7,784 nucleotides of DNA from positions 1 through 7,784 of the forward strand of contig JAEYYQ010000557.1 in NCBI GenBank assembly GCA_023428365.1. Direction: 5' to 3'. Numbering within the stretch: the stretch's first letter is position 1; each line of letters begins with the position of its first letter. This stretch comes from Pseudomonadota bacterium (GTDB lineage Bacteria > Pseudomonadota > Alphaproteobacteria > Rhizobiales > Hyphomicrobiaceae). A model generated the notes under the pieces. That model was not told the origin of the DNA. It saw only the letters and a program-made list of their open reading frames with translations, and searched no databases. The translations under genes and the position numbers were made by a program. Below are positions 5,144-7,784 of the stretch, piece after piece.

Positions 5144-5169
5144 TTGCACCAACCAAGAGATTGGCGCAA
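5144..5169. promoter_or_regulatory. Inverted repeat just upstream of the Crp/Fnr-like gene
   Basis: TTGCACCAA (5144-5152) and TTGGCGCAA (5161-5169) are inverted copies matching at 8 of 9 positions with an 8-base spacer. The repeat sits 29-54 bases before the start codon, in the expected promoter or leader position. The TTG...CAA ends recall dyad sites of the Crp/Fnr family, but the spacing differs from the standard FNR/FixK box (TTGAT-N4-ATCAA). Autoregulation is a plausible inference. Confidence 0.45.
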
Positions 5170-5175
5170 CGAAAC

Positions 5176-5191
5176 TTAGAATTAAATCTAA
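5176..5191. promoter_or_regulatory. AT-rich near-palindrome upstream of the Crp/Fnr-like gene
   Basis: TTAGAATTAAATCTAA matches its own reverse complement at 14 of 16 positions, with TTAGA and TCTAA as perfect outer arms. It lies about 61-76 bases before the start codon and might overlap the promoter. The arms loosely recall iron-regulator (Irr-type) sites of rhizobia, but I cannot confirm that and would treat it as an unassigned operator candidate. Confidence 0.33.
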
Positions 5192-5213
5192 CCTAAAAGT
5201 CTTAACGGCTTCC

Positions 5214-5242
5214 TATAATCGGTCAGGCCCCAACCGATCATA
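5214..5242. promoter_or_regulatory. Third inverted repeat upstream of the Crp/Fnr-like gene
   Basis: ATCGGT (5218-5223) and ACCGAT (5233-5238) are perfect inverted copies around a 9-base spacer. With one mismatched pair (5217/5239) the dyad extends to TAT (5214-5216) and ATA (5240-5242), giving 9 of 10 paired positions. It is 99-127 bases upstream of the start codon, the third dyad within 100 bases. Confidence 0.38.
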
Positions 5243-5303
5243 AACTCATAGGGCCCCCCTTGGGTTCCACGGCAATTTCGCGAACCAAGCGGTTGAGTTG
5301 TGT

Positions 5304-5320
5304 ATTTTATGAAATAAAAT
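5304..5320. repeat. Perfect AT-only hairpin or palindrome
   Basis: ATTTTAT (5304-5310) and ATAAAAT (5314-5320) are perfect inverted copies around GAA. The element lies between the 75-residue gene and the Crp/Fnr-like gene. It could be a fourth operator-like dyad or simply an AT-rich promoter patch; nothing in the sequence decides between these. Confidence 0.3.
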
Positions 5321-5372
5321 CAGATAGTTGTGGCGAGACCGGTGTGGATCGGACCGCCACTATGTCTTCCTG

Positions 5373-5389
5373 GAGAGCCGAAAGCTCTC
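5373..5389 (-). terminator. Hairpin 8 bases after the 75-residue gene, possible terminator without U run
   Basis: GAGAGC (5373-5378) and GCTCTC (5384-5389) form a perfect 6-bp stem; on the minus strand its loop is TTTCG. It is the first structure after the stop codon of the small gene at 5397. No T run follows in that direction, so it may be a Rho-assisted or mRNA-stabilising element. Confidence 0.35.
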
Positions 5390-5396
5390 ACGTTAA

Positions 5397-5624
5397 CTAT
5401 TTAGCTCCGACCCGTTTCATTGATTTAATGGGCGCTCGTCCGCGGCCTGAACGCTCCGCTATTTCCTTGTCCTGCGCTTCAATGAACTCCAATGCCGGAT
5501 CATCTCCATCCAGCCCCCCCAGCAGAGAGCCCGGCACTCTGCGATTGGACGTAATCGTTCCGTCCTCATATTCGACATTGAACAGAACAAATTCAGCTTT
5601 GGGCGTAGGCTTTTTGCGAGCCAT
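5397..5624 (-). CDS. Uncharacterised 75-residue protein
   Basis: A small soluble protein with no family I can name. The ATG at 5624 has AAGGA 7 bases upstream, which supports this start. It begins with a basic MARKKPTPK segment, followed by a likely beta hairpin (AEFVLFNVEYEDGTITSNRRV, about residues 10-30). A Gly/Asp turn (GGLDGDDPA) leads into a charged helix (LEFIEAQDKEIAERS, about 45-59), and the tail is basic. The basic ends and lack of a signal peptide or cysteines suggest a cytoplasmic, possibly nucleic-acid-associated role; this is weak inference. It follows the helicase gene on the same strand after a 118-base gap, so co-transcription is possible but not shown. Confidence 0.68.
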   Translation of the reverse strand: MARKKPTPKAEFVLFNVEYEDGTITSNRRVPGSLLGGLDGDDPALEFIEAQDKEIAERSGRGRAPIKSMKRVGAK

Positions 5625-5742
5625 GAAACTTTCCTTACCTCAGTCTATTCCCGTCGGATGCTGTTAGAATTTTCGCGAATGAGCATCTCGTCCCGCTGTT
5701 AGCGTTCGAAGATGCCCATTGCGCGCATTCTCCTCCAACGGG

Positions 5743-7784
5743 TCAGGCGGTTTCGCTTTTGTCGGACCGATACCCCGGCCGCTGCTTATGCCGCTCTCTG
5801 CGCTGTTGATTGCCACCCGAGCGGCCATCGGCACCGCCACGGGCACGATGGAAGCCGGGCTTGCGCGCCTGCCGATGATCGCCGCCGCCAGATTCCCCAG
5901 CATTGCCCCATTTCCTGTCACCCTGATGACGCTGCTGTGGCCGATCACCCGAGCGCGCGTCGTGGCTCCGGCCACCGTGTTCGCGTTTCTGTCCAGCGCC
6001 GTCATGACGGCGATCACCCCCACCTCGGGCTTCCGAACGCTCCTGGGACCTGCCGCCATCGCGAGTCGGCCGGTGGCCACCTCGGCTATCCTCTCCACCC
6101 TCTCGACGCCACGGGCTGCCATGATGACGCTCACGCGCACGGTCGCCGCCCGAACGGGCCTCACGGCTGCTCTCGCCATGCTCGCCGCGTGGCCCGGTGC
6201 TATGAGCCGGCCGCCCGCCATCACCATGACGCTCGGAACGACGGTCGCGACCGTTGAAGCCGTTCTCTTCACGGCCACGGCGTTGCCCATCGCGCCCGCC
6301 TAGCGAACTCTCACGGCCCCTCGGGCCGCTGGAATGCCGCTCACGCACACCGTCGCCGGAGCGGGCCTCGCGGCCTGCTTCACCGTGCTCGCGGCGTGGG
6401 CGGGCCCCGTTGGAAGCCCGCGCGGCATCGCTGCCCGCCTCAGAATGGCGGTCACGACCATTGAAGCTAGCCCCCTCACGCCCGCGCCGATGTTCGCCAC
6501 GGCCTCCCTCGGCGCCATCACGCCATTTCCTCGGCGGACGCGCACCATCTCCAGTGCGCGCACTGCGTCCCTCTCCGCTACGATCTCTCGGCGGGCGTCC
6601 GCCTGTATTTCCACGCCGGCTGCCACGCACAGGACGCGGCGTCACCTCCAACGGAACCGACGTGTCCTGACGGCGATCCTCGTGGGGAATGGACTGCCTT
6701 GTGAGCCGCTCGATTGCCCTCAGCCGATCGCGCTCCTCGATGTCACAGAATGAAATCGCGCTTCCGGAAGCGCCGGCGCGCGCGGTGCGGCCGATCCTGT
6801 GCACATAGGCTTCGGGAACGTCAGGCAGCTCGTAATTGACCACGTGCGAGACGTCGTCGACGTCGATGCCGCGCGCGGCAATATCAGTTGCAACCAGCAC
6901 ACGGATCTTCGAGCGCCGGAACATATCCAATGCGATCTCGCGCTGACGCTGGCTCTTGTTGCCATGGATCGACGAGACGTCGATGCCGCATTTTTCCAGA
7001 TGCTTGGTCACCCGATCCGCGCCGCGCTTGGTTCGCGTAAACACCAGCACGCGCGACAACGCGGCGTCGGCGAACATCTCGGACAGCAGCTCCGGCTTCC
7101 TCTTGCTCTCGATATGGATCACACGCTGGGCCACGCGCTCTGCCGTCGTCGCGACGGGTGTCACGGCGACTTTCACGGGATCGCGCAGAAAATCTTTCAC
7201 GAGCTCGGCAATCTCATTGGGCATGGTGGCCGAGAAGAACAGCGTCTGCCTGCGGACAGTCAGTTCCTTGACGATCCGCCGGATCGGTTTGACGAAGCCG
7301 AGATCGAGCATCTGATCAGCCTCGTCCAACACCAGGATCTCGGTCCCGTGCAGGAGGACGTTGCGCTCGGCCACGTGGTCGAGCAGCCGGCCCGGCGTCG
7401 CGATCAGCACGTCGACGCCGCGTGCCAGCGCGTGAATCTGCGGCCGATGCGCGACGCCGCCGACGATCACGGCAACGGACAGGCGCATGTGGCGGCCATA
7501 GGCGCGGAAATTGTCGGCGATCTGCGATGCCAGCTCCCGCGTCGGCGTCAGCACGAGCACGCGGCAACCCTTGGGCATTGGCGCCCGCTGGTCTGAGGCC
7601 AGACGATGAAGAATCGGCAATGCGAAGGCTGCCGTCTTGCCGGTTCCCGTCTGGGCGATGCCCAGCAGGTCGGATCCGGCCATCACGACGGGGATCGCCT
7701 GCGTCTGAATCGGCGTCGGCGTCGTGTATTCCAGCTCCCCAAGTGCCTTGAGGATTGGCTCGGCGAGACCGAGTTCGGTAAATT
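5743..7784 (-). CDS. rhlE: RhlE-like DEAD-box ATP-dependent RNA helicase with a long Arg/Gly-rich tail (5' end outside window)
   Basis: 679 residues are visible, starting in the Q-motif region, so only a short N-terminus is missing. The family unwinds short RNA duplexes and remodels RNA-protein complexes in ribosome assembly and RNA decay. Motifs in order: FTELGL...PTPIQ (Q motif, 1-26), AQTGTGKT (43-50), PTREL (80-84), TPGR (129-132), DEAD (153-156), SAT (184-186), VLVFTRT (245-251), ATDIAARGID (298-307) and HRIGRTARAG (328-337). VVNYELPDVPEAYVHRIGRT matches RhlE better than DbpA, SrmB or DeaD, though family-level naming is safer than strict orthology. From about residue 380 a tail of some 300 residues is rich in Arg, Gly, Asp, Ser and His, with no DbpA or KOW-like domain. 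It contains about three imperfect repeats and probably binds RNA in a disordered form. Such tails are far shorter in E. coli RhlE. The stop is TGA at 5743-5745. Confidence 0.9.
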   Translation of the reverse strand, partial: FTELGLAEPILKALGELEYTTPTPIQTQAIPVVMAGSDLLGIAQTGTGKTAAFALPILHRLASDQRAPMPKGCRVLVLTPTRELASQIADNFRAYGRHMRLSVAVIVGGVAHRPQIHALARGVDVLIATPGRLLDHVAERNVLLHGTEILVLDEADQMLDLGFVKPIRRIVKELTVRRQTLFFSATMPNEIAELVKDFLRDPVKVAVTPVATTAERVAQRVIHIESKRKPELLSEMFADAALSRVLVFTRTKRGADRVTKHLEKCGIDVSSIHGNKSQRQREIALDMFRRSKIRVLVATDIAARGIDVDDVSHVVNYELPDVPEAYVHRIGRTARAGASGSAISFCDIEERDRLRAIERLTRQSIPHEDRRQDTSVPLEVTPRPVRGSRRGNTGGRPPRDRSGEGRSARTGDGARPPRKWRDGAEGGRGEHRRGREGASFNGRDRHSEAGSDAARASNGARPRREHGEAGREARSGDGVRERHSSGPRGRESSLGGRDGQRRGREENGFNGRDRRSERHGDGGRPAHSTGPRGEHGESSREARSGGDRARERHHGSPWRREGGEDSRGGHRPTRDGGRSQERSEARGGGDRRHDGAGQKREHGGRSHDARSGDRPQQRHQGDRKWGNAGESGGGDHRQARKPGFHRARGGADGRSGGNQQRRERHKQRPGYRSDKSETA
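5850..6465 (-). repeat. Tandem imperfect repeats of about 69 codons in the helicase tail
   Basis: Within the helicase tail, FNGRDR occurs twice exactly 207 bases apart (ending at 6465 and 6258). The block EHG-x3-R-E-A-R-S-G occurs at 207-base spacing (from 6390 and 6183), and a third, diverged copy (EHGGRSHDARSGD) begins 201 bases further on at 5982. These define two good copies and one poorer copy of a unit of about 67-69 residues. The reading frame is kept throughout, so the repeats arose as protein-coding duplications that later diverged. The outer borders are approximate. Confidence 0.6.

Noticed and set aside
5260..5667. Plus-strand ORF of 135 codons
   Set aside because: It covers the 75-residue gene antisense and the dyad cluster. 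Low-complexity Ser/Arg composition and no ribosome binding site support a shadow.
5664..6303. Long ORFs on both strands inside the helicase tail region
   Set aside because: They are Ala/Arg/Thr-rich shadows of the repetitive GC-rich tail; the helicase frame continues from unmistakable motifs through to its stop.
6799..7596. Plus-strand ORF of 265 codons
   Set aside because: It is antisense to the conserved DEAD-box core.
1..7784. CRISPR arrays, tRNA or rRNA genes, insertion sequences, attachment sites
   Set aside because: No regularly spaced short repeats, cloverleaf-like sequence, transposase motif or terminal repeats were seen on either strand.

Overview
The window looks like an ordinary chromosomal segment of an alphaproteobacterium, most likely a Rhizobiales member close to Bradyrhizobium, Rhodopseudomonas or Afipia. 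This rests on the GC-rich coding style, the CysB-type regulator, the short MltB-type transglycosylase, the Crp/Fnr-like protein and a DEAD-box helicase with a very long Arg/Gly-rich tail. The assignment is an inference from gene style; no rRNA or other taxonomic marker is present. I see no tRNA, rRNA, CRISPR array, insertion sequence or phage gene.

Layout, left to right. (1) 1-345 (+): the C-terminal end of an acyl-CoA dehydrogenase. (2) 346-718: a gene-free stretch with a weak promoter candidate. (3) 719-1291 (+): a 190-residue protein I do not recognise. (4) 1292-2104 (+): a compact unit of very small genes. It has a structured leader with three consecutive hairpins, a 28-codon cysteine-tailed ORF (1493-1579), a second perfect hairpin abutting a ribosome binding site, a 73-residue protein (1662-1883), a 54-residue protein overlapping it by one base (1883-2047), and a strong intrinsic terminator (2073-2104). 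(5) 2106-3035 (-): a CysB-type LysR regulator, tail to tail with the small unit, with palindromic operator candidates upstream. (6) 3310-4125 (-): a secreted MltB-type lytic transglycosylase. (7) 4384-5115 (-): a Crp/Fnr-like protein whose recognition helix has lost the usual DNA-contact residues, with several inverted repeats just upstream. (8) 5397-5624 (-): a conserved-looking 75-residue protein. (9) 5743-7784 (-): an RhlE-like DEAD-box RNA helicase whose start lies beyond the right edge and whose basic tail contains about three imperfect repeats of roughly 69 residues.

Most of these genes appear to be independent units rather than one pathway. The minus-strand genes are separated by 118-281 bases, and three of the gaps hold hairpins that could end transcription. 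The one region with possible undescribed regulation is 1339-2104. There a tiny ORF ending in a CxxCCC tail sits between stacked RNA hairpins and a translationally coupled pair of small unknown genes, beside a cysB-like regulator. A cysteine-responsive or metal-responsive leader peptide is a reasonable hypothesis, but it is inferred from architecture only.
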